Program-made: the position numbers and the translations under genes
Assembly: GCF_003184905.1 (NCBI RefSeq)
Contig: NZ_QFRU01000001.1
Location: 124,001 to 188,000 of the forward strand
Source: Bacillus sp. CGMCC 1.16541
GTDB taxonomy: Bacteria > Bacillota > Bacilli > Bacillales > Bacillaceae_H
Length of the DNA: 64,000 bases
Direction of reading: 5' to 3'
In this document: positions 36,690 through 45,722 of the stretch, in pieces
How positions within the stretch are numbered: position 1 is the stretch's first letter
Layout of the letters: every line of letters starts with the position of its first letter
The notes under the pieces: generated by a model
Told to the model about the DNA's origin: nothing
Databases searched by the model: none
What the model saw: the letters and a program-made list of their open reading frames with translations, nothing else

Positions 36690-37100
36690 TTAGACTAACA
36701 ACAGCCTCAGTGACTGTAAAAGTGTGTCAGACTGAAGTGAAAGCTGTTTTGTAACCTGTTGTTTCTCCTCATCGTCTAACTTATGAATAATAGGCATTAT
36801 GCTCGATAGTTCTTTGTTCACTTGTTCTAATTGAGTCGTTAACAATGTAGCTTGATTCATCACGACTTCTTTTTCTACTTCTTTATTTCGCTTACACTCT
36901 AACTTTCTTTTAATCTCTTCGAGCGGAATGTGTAAGCTTTTACACGATTCAATGAATGTTAGTTCAGACAATGCTTCTTCCGTATAGTAGCGATAATTAG
37001 ACGGAGAGCGCTTTGCTTCCAACAATCCTAAGTTCGTATAGTAATCAATTGTCCGCTTGGATACATTCGCTAACGCCGCTAGCTCACCAATTTTATACAC
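36690..37100 (-). CDS. MerR-family transcriptional regulator
   Basis: About 136 residues from a GTG at 37098-37100 (MYKIGELAALANVSKRTIDYYTNLGLL), which fits the usual MerR start. A longer frame from TTG at 37121 is possible. The winged HTH covers 1-70 and a coiled-coil dimerisation helix about 80-115 (NQATLLTTQLEQVNKELSSI). There is no Cys pair typical of metal sensors, so a small-molecule or stress input is more likely. It lies 102 bp upstream of the CorC-like gene on the same strand. Confidence 0.8.
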   Translation of the reverse strand: MYKIGELAALANVSKRTIDYYTNLGLLEAKRSPSNYRYYTEEALSELTFIESCKSLHIPLEEIKRKLECKRNKEVEKEVVMNQATLLTTQLEQVNKELSSIMPIIHKLDDEEKQQVTKQLSLQSDTLLQSLRLLLV

Positions 37101-37186
37101 TGCCCCATCGTACCACCCCAATCGTTCCTTAATATTCTTATTTTAAAGTGTTTAAACCATACAGTCAAACGTTTTAGTTTGACGAA

Positions 37187-37420
37187 TTACACCTTTCCTC
37201 GACGTTTTGTTCTTCTAGGAAAATAAAAACTACACACAATCAGTACGAATCCCATAATAAATAAATACATCGGAAACTTTAGTGCAAGCACTTGCACGTA
37301 ATAATCTGTGTTTCGCCCATGTATAGGAAGTAAATTCAGCTCAAACATAAGTGCTAGCGCTGCCGTTGTTTTTAACAAAATACCACAAATAAAAAAACAT
37401 GTTCGTAAGGCAAACCCCAC
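37187..37420 (-). CDS. Small membrane protein, two helices
   Basis: The 77-residue product has two hydrophobic segments (LRTCFFICGILLKTTAALALMF and FPMYLFIMGFVLIVCSFYF) and ends in a basic tail RRTKRRGKV, predicted inside. It starts at GTG with AAAGGA about 10 bp upstream, a weak context. I recognise no family. Confidence 0.5.
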   Translation of the reverse strand: MGFALRTCFFICGILLKTTAALALMFELNLLPIHGRNTDYYVQVLALKFPMYLFIMGFVLIVCSFYFPRRTKRRGKV

Positions 37421-37673
37421 ACTGAGCCAGTCCTTTCCATATTATAGTTCATTACATGATTACAATAAAAAATATGTTTTATTTACCTTGGTTATGATTT
37501 TTGTATGACTGTGACGCACGATGAAGATACATGACTTATGTAAATGACTTTTCAATTGATTGACAAGTTTATTTTTTTTGGTTAAAATTGTTCACATTCC
37601 TTTCATGAGAAAGAACATAAAAAGATGATATAATCATATGATAGAGCAAGAAGATGAGGGGGAAAGACAAAGC

Positions 37674-37925
37674 ATGAACTGGCTTTTTAAAGGATTAAAT
37701 CTATTAAAATATTTATTTTTAATTGGTGCACTTATTTTTGCTGGGTTTGCAATTATAAATTCGGACTCCACCACATATATTCAATATCTACCATATATTC
37801 AACTAATGTTAAGTTTATTTTTACTTGTTGAAGCTGTTACTACATTTAAAGAAAACAAATTTAACTCAGCGTTCTTTTTAGTTATTTCGTTATTTTGCCT
37901 TGGCATGTATATGGAAGTAGCATAA
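37674..37925 (+). CDS. Small membrane protein (DUF3953-like)
   Basis: The 83-residue protein starts at the ATG after GAGGGGGA (the longer frame begins 12 codons earlier). It has three hydrophobic segments (LLKYLFLIGALIFAGFAII, YIQLMLSLFLLVEAVTTF, AFFLVISLFCLGMYM). The size and pattern recall DUF3953/YczI-type proteins, at low certainty. It is monocistronic with a terminator directly after. Confidence 0.6.
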   Translation: MNWLFKGLNLLKYLFLIGALIFAGFAIINSDSTTYIQYLPYIQLMLSLFLLVEAVTTFKENKFNSAFFLVISLFCLGMYMEVA

Positions 37926-37947
37926 TTGAAGTCAAAAAACGAAAAAA

Positions 37948-37991
37948 CAAAAAACGAAGGAGACTGTTAAATAGTCATCCTTCGTTTTTTG
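37948..37991 (+). terminator. Terminator after the small membrane protein gene
   Basis: AAAAAACGAAGGA pairs with TCCTTCGTTTTTT around an inner GACT/AGTC pair. Confidence 0.85.
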
Positions 37992-38070
37992 TTGAAAGCA
38001 TCAAAAAATTGTCTAATGTTAGTCATATCTTTTTCCAGCCTTACTATACTAAGGCATGGGGGTGAAGAAA

Positions 38071-38310
38071 ATGAAACGCGATTCTTCTAAGGTTTACAAC
38101 GTCAGTGATTATCGCAAAAAAGGTGGTAGTGTATCAATAGATGGTGAGCGAACAGAGCTTAATACCTTCATCTTATGTGGTGAAGATACTAATGGCAAGC
38201 GTGTTATGCTTACGTACAACACATCTATTGATGACATGACGACCCTTTTAAAAACATTGGATGTGATGATTTCAGAGCGCATTAGTGCAACAATGAAGAT
38301 TGAAGAATAA
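38071..38310 (+). CDS. Small hypothetical protein
   Basis: The 79-residue product starts at the ATG following GGGGGTGAAGAAA. It is charged and cytoplasmic (RDSSKVYNVSDYRKKGGSVS; TSIDDMTTLLKTLDVMISER), with no motif I recognise. It has its own terminator. Confidence 0.6.
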   Translation: MKRDSSKVYNVSDYRKKGGSVSIDGERTELNTFILCGEDTNGKRVMLTYNTSIDDMTTLLKTLDVMISERISATMKIEE

Positions 38311-38321
38311 ATAAGCGAAAG

Positions 38322-38368
38322 GCCTAAGTGCAAAGAGAACTCGCTCTTTTTGCACTTAGGCTTTTTTT
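38322..38368 (+). terminator. Terminator after the gene at 38071
   Basis: GCCTAAGTGCAAAGAG (38322-38337) pairs with CTCTTTTTGCACTTAGGC (38344-38361), followed by seven T residues. Confidence 0.9.
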
Positions 38369-38511
38369 AATCGCAATTGTAATACCACTTCCCCAAAAAC
38401 AACTCTACAGAAATAGACATTTAGATAAGAACTTCTTTCACTCACTTATATCGGAAAAGCGTGTTTTTCAAGAACCCTATTTGCGTTATTTGATACACTT
38501 TCTCTCTTTCA

Positions 38512-38931
38512 TTATTTCACAATTAACACCGGTACTTTCACACGTTGTGCTACTTTATGACTAACACTTCCTAGAAACATTTCTTTCACAGGATTTAGAC
38601 CACGACTTCCCACTACAACCACATCAAACTTATTATGATTGGCAAAATCAATAATGGTCTTCGCTGCGTCACCATGAATAAACGTCATTTCATATTCAAC
38701 ATCTGACTTCTCTAATACACTTTGTGTCGCTTTCATACGTTCTTCACGTAGTACGTCTCTGTCTAATGAATTGAAGTTATTGATGACATCATTCTTTATT
38801 GTTTCGACATCAACTGCATAAACTACTTGAATAAAGCTATTTTTCGTTAAACTTGCAAGTTCGACTGCTTTCTCTGTCGCTCGTGTTGCATGTTCAGATC
38901 CATCAGATGCAAGTAAAATCCGCTTAAACAT
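38512..38931 (-). CDS. Universal stress protein UspA family
   Basis: The 139-residue protein starts at the ATG after AGGGAGTGAT. It has the UspA alpha/beta fold MFKRILLASDGSEHATRATEKAV and the nucleotide-binding motif VVGSRGLNPVKEMFLGSVSHKVAQ (G-x2-G-x9-G-S). It probably binds ATP and responds to stress. It is monocistronic. Confidence 0.9.
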   Translation of the reverse strand: MFKRILLASDGSEHATRATEKAVELASLTKNSFIQVVYAVDVETIKNDVINNFNSLDRDVLREERMKATQSVLEKSDVEYEMTFIHGDAAKTIIDFANHNKFDVVVVGSRGLNPVKEMFLGSVSHKVAQRVKVPVLIVK

Positions 38932-39062
38932 ATGTATCACTCCCTATAAGGAAATTTCTTCTATTTGTAGTGTATCATATTTTCTATGAAAATTTCGCAC
39001 TCCTACTAACGTTTGTGTTACAATAAAAAAAGAAAGCGATTACAAAATGAGGTGTGCCTACT

Positions 39063-39206
39063 ATGAGTGGATTTGAAATGATTTGTCCAAGCTGTAAAGG
39101 CTTAGGAAAAGTTGAAATTATTCCTGGGGTTCGCTACACAAAAACATGCAAACTTTGTTCTGGTACAGGCTTACAACTAAAAAAAGAAGAAAATCCCCCT
39201 TTATAA
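39063..39206 (+). CDS. Small DnaJ-type zinc-finger protein (YuiA-like)
   Basis: The 47-codon gene starts at the ATG at 39063 after GAGGTG. MSGFEMICPSCKGLGKVEI and CKLCSGTGLQL contain two CxxCxGxG motifs, like one zinc site of DnaJ or the anti-TRAP protein. B. subtilis YuiA is a protein of similar size. It converges with pfkA, whose stop codon is 16 bp away. The role is unknown. Confidence 0.7.
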   Translation: MSGFEMICPSCKGLGKVEIIPGVRYTKTCKLCSGTGLQLKKEENPPL

Positions 39207-39221
39207 GAGGGATTGACTTTA

Positions 39222-40184
<963 letters not shown>

Positions 40185-40434
40185 TCATCACCTCATAAAA
40201 TAAAAATAACCTATCTATTATAAGTTTACATTTTACACGACTTTAAACCCTTTGTGTAATAATTCACATATTTTTTATGTTTTTTCTCAAACAAACGTTT
40301 CTTTTACTCCATAGACTTATGTATTTACAAATAATTGCTAATGATTAATCATGAACTATCATGTCCTGTTTAGCTTAAAAACATGCATATCCACGTTTCC
40401 AGAAACAAAGTCAGACGTCTATTTTCACCATTTA

Positions 40435-40451
40435 TGTTACATTAATGTTAC
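40435..40451 (+). promoter_or_regulatory. WalR box 1 (distal)
   Basis: TGTTAC-ATTAA-TGTTAC fits the WalR (YycF) consensus TGTWAH-N5-TGTWAH exactly. It lies about 190 bp upstream of the -10 box of the cell-wall hydrolase gene. Confidence 0.5.
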
Positions 40452-40589
40452 AAAAAGATAATACAAACAAGATCACAAAGAAAATTCCGATTATTAAATA
40501 TATTAGTCTACCTCTATAAAACCCGATTGTTATCAACAAATACGTTCATAATTCCCTATTATTCTTCTTTCAAACGCAACTTTTACGAT

Positions 40590-40634
40590 TGTAAAGAAAC
40601 TGTAACGTAAAATGATGTCGAATGGTGATATGAT
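40590..40634 (+). promoter_or_regulatory. WalR box 2 and promoter of the NlpC/P60 hydrolase gene
   Basis: TGTAAA-GAAAC-TGTAAC (40590-40606) is an exact WalR consensus direct repeat. It abuts the -35 region of a promoter whose -10 box TATGAT is at 40629-40634. The -35 hexamer is poor, as expected for a promoter activated by WalR, the regulator of cell-wall hydrolases. The gene downstream encodes such a hydrolase. Confidence 0.65.
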
Positions 40635-40675
40635 AAATGTACTTAAAGGGAATCGTTTTCAGGAGGTACATAATT

Positions 40676-41356
40676 GTGAAAAAATTCATAGCCGCTCTTA
40701 CAGTAGCTGGTGTTTTAATAACGAGTAGTCCAATTGTCAGTGAAGCAGCTCTTGGTGACAGAGTATTAAAGCAAGGTATGCAACATAGTGATGTAACAGA
40801 ATTAAAAACCGCACTAAAGGCTTCAGGCCATTTAAAACATCCTGTATCGAATTTCTTCAATTATGATACAAAAGTGGCTGTACAATCTTTCCAAAGAGCA
40901 CACGGTTTAAATGCGGATGGTATTGTTGGAAAACAAACCATTGCAAAGTTACCAATTAGTAAGAAATCAAACGTAAAAGGGGTATCTTCATTTAACGTGA
41001 ATTCTCTTGTTTCGGAAGCAAAAAAGCATTCAAGCGTTCCATATAAATGGGGAGGTACGACACCTAAAGGATTTGATTGCAGCGGATTTCTTGGATATGT
41101 ATTTAAACAAAGTGCGGGAATTCAACTACCTCGAACAGTAGATGCTATGTATCAAAAAGGACAAAAAGTGTCGAAACCGGCCGTTGGTGATATTGTCTTT
41201 TTTGAGACATATAAAAAAGGTGCATCTCATGCTGGTATTTACTTAGGTAATAACCAGTTTATCCATAGCTCTTCTTCTAAAGGTGTATCGATTGCATCTT
41301 TAAATAACAGCTACTGGAAACCTCGTTACCTTGGCGCGAAGAAAATTACACAATAA
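40676..41356 (+). CDS. Secreted NlpC/P60 peptidoglycan endopeptidase with PG-binding domain
   Basis: The 226-residue protein starts at GTG (40676) after AGGAGG. It has a signal peptide (MKKFIAALTVAGVLITSSPIVSEA), a peptidoglycan_binding_1 domain (VLKQGMQHSDVTELKTALKASG...VQSFQRAHGLNADGIVG) and an NlpC/P60 domain. The catalytic Cys is in GFDCSGFLGYVF and the His in GASHAGIYLGNNQFIHSS. It would cleave gamma-D-Glu-diamino acid bonds in wall peptides. Tandem WalR boxes upstream support a growth-linked wall-remodelling role. Confidence 0.9.
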   Translation: MKKFIAALTVAGVLITSSPIVSEAALGDRVLKQGMQHSDVTELKTALKASGHLKHPVSNFFNYDTKVAVQSFQRAHGLNADGIVGKQTIAKLPISKKSNVKGVSSFNVNSLVSEAKKHSSVPYKWGGTTPKGFDCSGFLGYVFKQSAGIQLPRTVDAMYQKGQKVSKPAVGDIVFFETYKKGASHAGIYLGNNQFIHSSSSKGVSIASLNNSYWKPRYLGAKKITQ

Positions 41357-41363
41357 TCACGAC

Positions 41364-41402
41364 ATAAGACCTCGTCTACTTTTTGTAGCGAGGTCTTATT
41401 TC
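41364..41402 (+). terminator. Terminator after the NlpC/P60 gene
   Basis: ATAAGACCTCG (41364-41374) pairs with CGAGGTCTTAT (41389-41399), followed by T residues. Confidence 0.85.
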
Positions 41403-41644
41403 ATACCGCTCTTTCCTAAAAGCTGTTCTTAGTGCCTTTTAAAAAATGATTTTCTATGACAAAGCAAACAGCCAGCAACCTTTTTCAGACTATCAGACTA
41501 GTCTTTAACAACCAACAAAGGTTGCCAAAGTCCCTTATATGATAAAAAACGGTACAACCTTCGCCTATATGTTCATTTTCACCTCACTTCCTTACACTTT
41601 GTACATACAATATAACAATTCGTTTGTTGGAAGGAGCAAAAATA

Positions 41645-42553
41645 GTGAATTTCTTAGGTGACTCCACACTAACTGGTCAAATTGTCGATGCACAAACAAA
41701 ACTCCCCCTTGTAAACGCCAGCATTTTTATTCGACTGTTTGATCAAGAAGCAATCATTGCTCAAACAACAACTGATGCAAATGGTCAATACAATTTCTCA
41801 CGTTTACCATCATCAGAACACCTTATTATTGAAGTAACAGCTCCTGATTATGTAACAGAGTCAGAAACGCTTGTACTTCTTTCAAATAAAAATCATCTTT
41901 TACATTATGATTTAGTTCCTCTATTTATTGATCCATGTCGCAATGGAGAAAAGCTAGAGATTCGATGCTTTTTAACCGATGCAAATGGCGTACAAAAAAA
42001 AACAATAACATTCACCGAAATTGGTCGTCGTTCAACCATTCAAATGACGTTACCAAATGGAGAAGTGACGGATGTTCAAAAGATTACCGCTTTATTGCGA
42101 GGTTTTGTCGTTGTAGAAGTTGTATCAGAAAAGGGAACGTGTAGAAGTAACCCTATTCCGTTTCAACAACTCGAACGATTTGTTTTATGGGCACCTGAAG
42201 GAACCGGTATCAATTTTTCCATTGATGCATATGAATGTGAGGCAACTATTATATGTGAGGAAAATGAAGATGGTATACCAACTTTCCAAGAATTAACTGT
42301 TTCCATCTCATTATGTGAAAGTCTGACATCACTTGCATCATCCGTTATTGAAATGAAAGGAAACATCATTCAGCCTCGTACACAAACATCAGAACTTCTA
42401 CTTACTTCATTTCTATCTTCCTCTTCACCTCCCTCTTCACAAAACAGGCAAGCCATGTCTATTCGTATTAAAAAGATGTATGATTGGGTTGTAAGAAATC
42501 ATCATCTCACTTTGACACTGAACCGAAAAAACGTATCGTTTCATTTAAAATAA
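41645..42553 (+). CDS. Protein with carboxypeptidase-regulatory-like beta domain, unknown function
   Basis: The 302-residue protein starts at GTG (41645) after AAGGAG. Residues about 8-85 match a carboxypeptidase-regulatory-like/Cna-B-type sandwich (LTGQIVDAQTKLPLVNASIF, TTDANGQYNFSRLPSSEHL). The middle (about 95-230) is a second beta-rich domain with FLTDANGVQKKTITFTE and LWAPEGTGINFSIDAYECEA. The tail is Ser-rich, then basic. There is no signal peptide, so an intracellular, possibly spore-coat or structural role is conceivable but unproven. A 9 bp inverted repeat GCAACCTTT/AAAGGTTGC lies about 120 bp upstream. Confidence 0.65.
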   Translation: MNFLGDSTLTGQIVDAQTKLPLVNASIFIRLFDQEAIIAQTTTDANGQYNFSRLPSSEHLIIEVTAPDYVTESETLVLLSNKNHLLHYDLVPLFIDPCRNGEKLEIRCFLTDANGVQKKTITFTEIGRRSTIQMTLPNGEVTDVQKITALLRGFVVVEVVSEKGTCRSNPIPFQQLERFVLWAPEGTGINFSIDAYECEATIICEENEDGIPTFQELTVSISLCESLTSLASSVIEMKGNIIQPRTQTSELLLTSFLSSSSPPSSQNRQAMSIRIKKMYDWVVRNHHLTLTLNRKNVSFHLK

Positions 42554-42556
42554 AGC

Positions 42557-42593
42557 AAAAGACTCTATCAACTTCCTTCCGATAGAGTCTTTT
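42557..42593. terminator. Bidirectional terminator
   Basis: AAAAGACTCTATC (42557-42569) pairs with GATAGAGTCTTTT (42581-42593). It serves the + strand gene at 41645 and the small - strand gene at 42637. Confidence 0.85.
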
Positions 42594-42636
42594 AAACTAT
42601 TTATCACTAATTCTATTCCATAGCAAGATATACAGA

Positions 42637-42756
42637 TTATCGACATGTTCCATAATATTCATTAATAATATCAAGAATGGTTGGGTATTCATCAATCCAC
42701 TCAAAGTTTGTCTTTTCATTCACTTCTTCTTTTTTCTCAATCACAGTCTGTTCCAT
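42637..42756 (-). CDS. Small acidic protein, 39 residues
   Basis: The gene starts at the ATG at 42754-42756 after AAAAGGAGAGGG, a strong ribosome site. The product is MEQTVIEKKEEVNEKTNFEW followed by IDEYPTILDIINEYYGTCR. It is acidic, has no signal sequence and ends with a single Cys. A bidirectional terminator follows. I recognise no family. Confidence 0.6.
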   Translation of the reverse strand: MEQTVIEKKEEVNEKTNFEWIDEYPTILDIINEYYGTCR

Positions 42757-42844
42757 CTTAACCCTCTCCTTTTAGTTTATTAACCCCCAACTGTTATATA
42801 ACATATCTATGTTTAATACCCTTGTTTTATAACATATAAAATAT

Positions 42845-42902
42845 AAAAAAAGACAATCATTTAGACCCTTTATCATTAAGAGTCTAAGTGATTGTCTTTT
42901 TT
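42845..42902 (-). terminator. Terminator after the PCYCGC lipoprotein gene
   Basis: AAAAAAGACAATCA plus TTAGAC (42845-42865) pair with GTCTAA and TGATTGTCTTTTTT (42882-42902), with one G-T wobble. The right arm overlaps the stop codon at 42901-42903. Confidence 0.8.
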
Positions 42903-43404
42903 ACACTTCAGGTGTTGGTGTTGGTTGTGGATATCCCTCTTCGTACTGCTTATCAACGTCACTTCGTATTTCTTGAATCGATTTTCCATCTTTATAATCA
43001 AGGATCGCTTGAGCAGCAATGTCTAAACAAACTTGACACTTTGTTCCATGATCATCCCAGACGATGGCACCGTTTTCTTTCGTTTCATGAATGAAACAGT
43101 CATAATTGCTACGATGACCGATTAGCTCATTTGAACACCCACAATAACAAGGGATGTTTTCAAGTAATTCTTTATGCTTAGCAGCTGCTAAATACAACAC
43201 TTTCATATCATCATTGTGGTTCGTTAAAAAAGCAGGCATTTCCTCCACGCTCGCTGTTTCTTCTCGTATGTCACTATGCCCTTCGTGCTCAGTATGCACA
43301 GCTTCTTTTGACTGATGATTTTCATGTTGATTTGCTTCTTCATTTGAACAAGCTCCCAACACCAGACTTCCAGATGCAATCATTGTAACTAGCCATCGTT
43401 TCAT
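42901..43404 (-). CDS. PCYCGC-motif lipoprotein
   Basis: The 167-residue protein has a lipoprotein signal (MKRWLVTMIASGSLVLGACS, lipobox LGAC) and a His/Glu-rich linker (HENHQSKEAVHTEHEGH). The PCYCGC family domain follows with NIPCYCGCSNELIGH, NYDCFIHE and GTKCQVCLDIAAQA. The Cys-rich clusters suggest binding of a metal such as copper, on the outer face of the membrane. The metal is an inference; the family is found in Bacillus but not characterised in detail. Confidence 0.85.
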   Translation of the reverse strand: MKRWLVTMIASGSLVLGACSNEEANQHENHQSKEAVHTEHEGHSDIREETASVEEMPAFLTNHNDDMKVLYLAAAKHKELLENIPCYCGCSNELIGHRSNYDCFIHETKENGAIVWDDHGTKCQVCLDIAAQAILDYKDGKSIQEIRSDVDKQYEEGYPQPTPTPEV

Positions 43405-43441
43405 TATTCGTACCCTCTTTTTCTACTGTCTTTCTACTAGT

Positions 43442-44014
43442 TTACGAATAATTCGAATTGGCTTCAACAGTGTTCACGAAATTGCCTTGAAATGTTTTAT
43501 TTTGATGTTTGTAAAACATCCATCGCGAAATGGTTAATTGCATCGTAATCATTTTAATCGGGTACGTAAACAGCCTTTCTTCACTTACTTTTAATTGCGC
43601 AAACCCATTTGCTTTATAAAAGTTCAGCCCGACTGCATTTTCAGCCATCACATTAACAAGTAAACTTTCCACACCAACTAAACGTTTCATCCCTTCATCA
43701 ATAAGCTTTGACCCATATCCTTTTCGCCAATGAGTTGGGTATAAATAAAGCGCTTCAAGTTTTACTTGTTTATTTACGTTGTCATGAACTACAAACGTTG
43801 CAAACCCTACCGCTTCTCCATTTTCTTCTACAATAAGGGTAATTGAATGCTGCATACGACGTAATAGTTGTTTTTGTTCATAATGTTTTGCTAAAAACGC
43901 CTGCTGGAGTTTTACAGGGATCATGCCACTATATGTATAATACCAACCTGCATAGGCTATATCGCGCACTACGTCAAAATCATGGATTGTCATGTCCCGA
44001 ATCGTTACATTCAC
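43442..44014 (-). CDS. GNAT-family N-acetyltransferase
   Basis: The 190-residue protein has the GNAT core with acetyl-CoA-binding motif A in YLYPTHWRKGYGSKLIDEGMKRL (about 91-113) and motif B in VNVMAENAVGLNFYKANGFAQL. A C-terminal tail of about 30 residues (WMFYKHQNKTFQGNFVN) is extra. The substrate cannot be predicted. It lies 37 bp upstream of the PCYCGC lipoprotein gene on the same strand. Confidence 0.85.
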   Translation of the reverse strand: MNVTIRDMTIHDFDVVRDIAYAGWYYTYSGMIPVKLQQAFLAKHYEQKQLLRRMQHSITLIVEENGEAVGFATFVVHDNVNKQVKLEALYLYPTHWRKGYGSKLIDEGMKRLVGVESLLVNVMAENAVGLNFYKANGFAQLKVSEERLFTYPIKMITMQLTISRWMFYKHQNKTFQGNFVNTVEANSNYS

Positions 44015-44101
44015 CTCAACAATCCCCCTCCCAGTTTTTGTGACGTTTAACTAATTGATATTCCACATGTGTGAAAAAATCCCTTGTTATTTCATAAACT
44101 T

Positions 44102-44132
44102 TTTGAATCTTTTCTCATCTTCATGATAAGAT
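44102..44132 (+). promoter_or_regulatory. Sigma-A-like promoter
   Basis: TTGAAT and TAAGAT separated by 18 bp face the small frame at 44196. The region 44046-44358 contains no other clear gene. Confidence 0.4.
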
Positions 44133-44195
44133 AAATGTGCAAAAAAACTAATTCTAAGAGAATTGAAAGAGATACATAAGGAACAATTTACACGT

Positions 44196-44345
44196 ATGAC
44201 GTCAACACGAATACAAACTATGATAAAGACGGTGAACAACTTGCACGTCTTTATGGTAGACTGCTATTGCAAATCATTTAGCAAGTGCATGGCAGTCACT
44301 CAAACAAAACGTTTAAATACAAAAAGTCGGTTCTGCATCAAATAA
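44196..44345 (+). CDS. Possible small Cys-containing protein
   Basis: A 49-codon frame from the ATG at 44196 (MTSTRIQTMIKTVNNLHVFM then VDCYCKSFSKCMAV) is basic with four Cys. A promoter-like sequence lies upstream, but the only ribosome-site candidate, AAGGA, is 13 bp away. It may be real or chance. Confidence 0.3.
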   Translation: MTSTRIQTMIKTVNNLHVFMVDCYCKSFSKCMAVTQTKRLNTKSRFCIK

Positions 44346-44358
44346 GAACACCCTCTCT

Positions 44359-44760
44359 TTATTCTTTGCTCACTTTTACATAAAACGTTCGCTCTCTTGG
44401 GCCGTCAAACTCACAAAAATAAATACCTTGCCACGTTCCGAGTAGAAGCTGTCCACCTGTTACAATGACATGTTGCGAGGCACCAACTGTACTTGCTTTC
44501 ATATGTGCAGCTGTATTTCCTTCCATGTGACGATCTAGCTCATGATGCCATGGATATACTTCGTCAAAACGTCGAATCATATCTCTCTTCACATCGGGGT
44601 CTGCATTTTCATTTATAGTAATTCCAGCCGTAGTATGCGGACAATAAACGATGATCGTCCCTTCTTTTACGCCCATTTCACGCATTAACTGTTGAACGGT
44701 ATCTGTTACCTCTACCATTTCGTCACGTGTAGATGTACGAATTGTATATTTTCTCAGCAT
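44359..44760 (-). CDS. YjbQ/UPF0047 family protein (YugU-like)
   Basis: The 133-residue protein starts at the ATG at 44758-44760 after TAGGAG. It has the UPF0047 signature [30 protein letters not shown]-like [13 protein letters not shown] and [22 protein letters not shown]. Relatives show weak thiamine-phosphate synthase activity, but the role is unsettled. It diverges from the HD-domain gene at 44839. Confidence 0.88.
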   Translation of the reverse strand: MLRKYTIRTSTRDEMVEVTDTVQQLMREMGVKEGTIIVYCPHTTAGITINENADPDVKRDMIRRFDEVYPWHHELDRHMEGNTAAHMKASTVGASQHVIVTGGQLLLGTWQGIYFCEFDGPRERTFYVKVSKE

Positions 44761-44838
44761 GCATCTCACTCCTACTATGTATGGTATGACTATCTTATCA
44801 TAGAAAAAGAACAACACTCAAAAGAGAGGAATGATTAG

Positions 44839-45414
44839 ATGAACTATGAACGTATTAATCAAGCTGTTCGATTTGCAACCATTGCACACGAAGGCCAAAA
44901 ACGAAAAGCAACAACCATTAGCTACATTTCTCATCCATATACAGCCACATTGTACGTGATGGAGGCACTAAAAGAGGTTGCATTAAATGAACAACTAAAA
45001 GAAGACATCGTGGTCGCTACATTGCTTCATGATGTAGTGGAAGATACTGATTGTGATATCAAAACGATTGAAAACACATTTGGAAAAGAAGTCGCTAGCC
45101 TTGTCGCTCAAGTGTCTGAACCTCATAAAGCAAAACCGTGGAAAGAGCGCAAACAACATACAATTGACAAGATTAAACATGCACCACTTGAAGTAAAGTG
45201 CATCATTTGTGCAGATAAAACACACAATCTCCTATCAATCCTACAAGATTATGAACAAAATGGAGAGGATGTATGGAAAAGATTTAATGCGCCTAAGCGT
45301 GAACAACAGTGGTACTACTCATCCATTGCAGATGCGCTTTTGATGAATACACCTCATCCGCCAAAACTTTTCACCATTTACAACAATCTTGTTGCTCAAC
45401 TATTTCACATCTAA
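44839..45414 (+). CDS. HD-domain phosphohydrolase (small alarmone hydrolase-like)
   Basis: The 191-residue protein has the SpoT/RelA-type HD domain only. A His is at 32 (ISHPYTA), the HD pair at 64-65 in LLHDVVEDTDCD, and D residues follow in CADKTHNL. This resembles single-domain ppGpp or nucleotide pyrophosphohydrolases. The substrate, possibly (p)ppGpp, is inferred. An AGAGAGGAATG ribosome site is present. Confidence 0.85.
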   Translation: MNYERINQAVRFATIAHEGQKRKATTISYISHPYTATLYVMEALKEVALNEQLKEDIVVATLLHDVVEDTDCDIKTIENTFGKEVASLVAQVSEPHKAKPWKERKQHTIDKIKHAPLEVKCIICADKTHNLLSILQDYEQNGEDVWKRFNAPKREQQWYYSSIADALLMNTPHPPKLFTIYNNLVAQLFHI

Positions 45415-45415
45415 A

Positions 45416-45460
45416 TGAGTGGGGAACATCAAATTCCTATTGATGCTCCTCACTTGTTTT
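45416..45460 (+). terminator. Terminator after the HD-domain gene
   Basis: An interrupted stem pairs GAGTG/CACTT and CATCAA/TTGATG, followed by TGTTTT. It ends at the tetR remnant. Confidence 0.65.
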
Positions 45461-45722
45461 ACTTCTTCATGTAAGAAATGGTTACTTTTAGTCCTTCATT
45501 GATTAACTCACGTATTTCCTCGTTTTTTGCCAAAAACATCAATTCATAATGCTGCTGATGTGTGAGACCGAAACGAATAAAGCCCATTAATAGGTCTTTC
45601 AATTTTTCTTGTTGTGTCTTATCTTGTTTCACTACTTTGTCAATCTCTTGATCAAGCAATGTAAAATCTTTCACAACAATTGCCCAAAACAAATCCGCTT
45701 TGTTATCAAAATGATAATAAAT
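45459..45722 (-). pseudogene. TetR-family regulator remnant, interrupted by a repeat element
   Basis: Reading from the repeat boundary at 45722, the frame encodes IYYHFDNKADLFWAIVVKDF and about 68 more residues to a stop. YYHFxNKxxLF is the last helix of the TetR DNA-binding domain. The preceding ~40 residues (the HTH) are gone where the repeat begins at 45723. The C-terminus also ends about 60 residues earlier than in complete TetR proteins. No start codon with a ribosome site is available, so the gene is dead. Confidence 0.75.

Noticed and set aside
40649-40662. cre-like sequence downstream of the hydrolase promoter (TGAAAACGATTCCC)
   Set aside because: Two constrained positions mismatch and catabolite control of this wall hydrolase is not otherwise suggested.
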